NCBI RefSeq assembly: GCF_030034735.1
Contig: NZ_CP125370.1
Location: 5,751,001 to 5,815,000, forward strand
Reading direction: 5' to 3'
Source of the DNA: Paenibacillus sp. RC334
GTDB lineage: Bacteria > Bacillota > Bacilli > Paenibacillales > Paenibacillaceae
Length of the DNA: 64,000 bases
Below, one piece after another: positions 63,545-64,000 of this stretch. Every line of letters begins with the position of its first letter. The stretch's first letter is position 1. Below the pieces are notes generated by a model. The model did no database searches and was not told the DNA's origin. It saw nothing but the letters and a program-made list of their open reading frames with translations. The translations under genes were made by a program, and so were the position numbers.

Positions 63545-64000
63545 GACTCCCCATCCTGACTTGTCGGGTCATCCACAGTACGGTTCACCATATGATTCAC
63601 AGTATGATTGCCATCACCCGCTCCGTTTTTGTCTGCTGCCCATAAAATACCCGCTGGATGATGCCGCGTTAGCTCAATCACCCGATCTGTACGAATACCA
63701 GGAAACTGCGGCAGGTTTTCCTCGTTTAGCGTAAAAGCATACAGTCCAGCCACTTCCATGCTGTCCGCACCGCCCTCCAGCAATACGGCTCTGATTTCAG
63801 CTATATCCTCAAGCACAGCCTCTCCAGATAACTTGACCGTTGTAGAAAAATGCGACTCTGCACCCTCATAAGCAGCCCTGAATTCACCCAGTCGCAGATC
63901 ATGATAGCACGATGAATACCACTGCTCCGACCCGTGAAGGCGAAGCTCTATATCCACACAGGCATCTTCCTCGCGTCGGTTAAAGCCCGGCTTGGACGCT
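63541..64000 (-). CDS. uncharacterised protein, C-terminal part (5' end outside window)
   Basis: The frame stays open to the right edge, where it reads 'ASKPGFNRREEDACVDIELR', so the gene starts outside. A GTG at 63957 is a possible but less likely start. The visible ~152 residues are mixed beta/alpha with 'LEDIAEIRAVLLEGGADSMEV'. It ends in the ATGA overlap with the next gene. It may be a further component of the PHP operon. Confidence 0.55.
   Translation of the reverse strand, partial: ASKPGFNRREEDACVDIELRLHGSEQWYSSCYHDLRLGEFRAAYEGAESHFSTTVKLSGEAVLEDIAEIRAVLLEGGADSMEVAGLYAFTLNEENLPQFPGIRTDRVIELTRHHPAGILWAADKNGAGDGNHTVNHMVNRTVDDPTSQDGES

Noticed and set aside
63566..63590. ACAGTACGGTTCACC resembles the rlmH-tail core
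   Set aside because: It lies inside a coding region, reads in another frame (MVNRTVDD), lacks the Tyr-His-Lys-stop part and has no flanking hairpin. Chance similarity.

Overview
The window looks like a low-to-mid GC Gram-positive spore-former, most likely Paenibacillus of the P. polymyxa group. The evidence is an intact walR-walK-walH-walI-walJ-htrA block, rlmH and a CxxH/CxxC protein gene in the arrangement known from Bacillales near the replication origin, a secreted GH5 endoglucanase under a cre-type site, and AGGAGG-type ribosome binding sites with frequent TTG and GTG starts. No tRNA, rRNA or CRISPR array was found.

Layout. 1-2369: the start of a secreted carbohydrate-active protein and mqo. 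2638-43882: about 41 kb of accessory DNA ending exactly at the 3' end of rlmH. 43862-64000: conserved chromosome, comprising rlmH, small regulators, DinB and AraC genes, a methyltransferase, the cellulase, htrA, the wal operon, an M23 envelope peptidase, a GntR regulator and a three-gene PHP-phosphoesterase operon that runs off the right edge.

Main observation. The accessory DNA is punctuated by 13 direct copies of a ~21-bp motif that is the reverse complement of the last codons of rlmH (Gly-Glu-Pro-Tyr-His-Lys-stop). One copy is the real rlmH end (43862-43882). The other 12 lie at about 2638, 8693, 9567, 10748, 14645, 18339, 20672, 22021, 32999, 34204, 37685 and 40727. Most still encode GEPYHK-stop or AEPYHK-stop with different synonymous codons, and many are followed by an inverted repeat. 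The 3' end of rlmH (orfX) is the attachment site of staphylococcal SCC elements, so I read the region as an SCC-like tandem array of about 12 gene cassettes inserted behind rlmH. No ccr or other site-specific recombinase gene is in the window, so the mobilising enzyme would have to be elsewhere or lost.

Cassette cargo from the distal end to rlmH: (1) PadR/SDR, LysR/NmrA-type reductase and a diguanylate cyclase; (2) one aminoglycoside 3-N-acetyltransferase-family gene; (3) an LSm-like N-terminal domain protein; (4) an uncharacterised 153-aa protein, a methyltransferase, an SMI1/KNR4-type protein and gene fragments; (5) LysR, a MetX-like hydrolase and an MFS exporter; (6) a second 153-aa/SMI1 pair; (7) chloramphenicol acetyltransferase with a leader-peptide attenuator; (8) a berberine-bridge-type oxidase, class B sortase, a 2042-aa LPXTG-type adhesin and a decayed IS3 element; (9) a secreted protein with a coupled 39-aa ORF; (10) a DHA2 efflux pump, methyltransferase and SMI1 fragment; (11) an ABC-F protein and regulator remnants; (12) a 971-aa HD plus GHKL-ATPase protein next to rlmH, a plausible defence or stress gene. 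Drug resistance, efflux, possible immunity proteins and fragments are all present, as expected of a cassette array that gains and loses genes at one chromosomal site.
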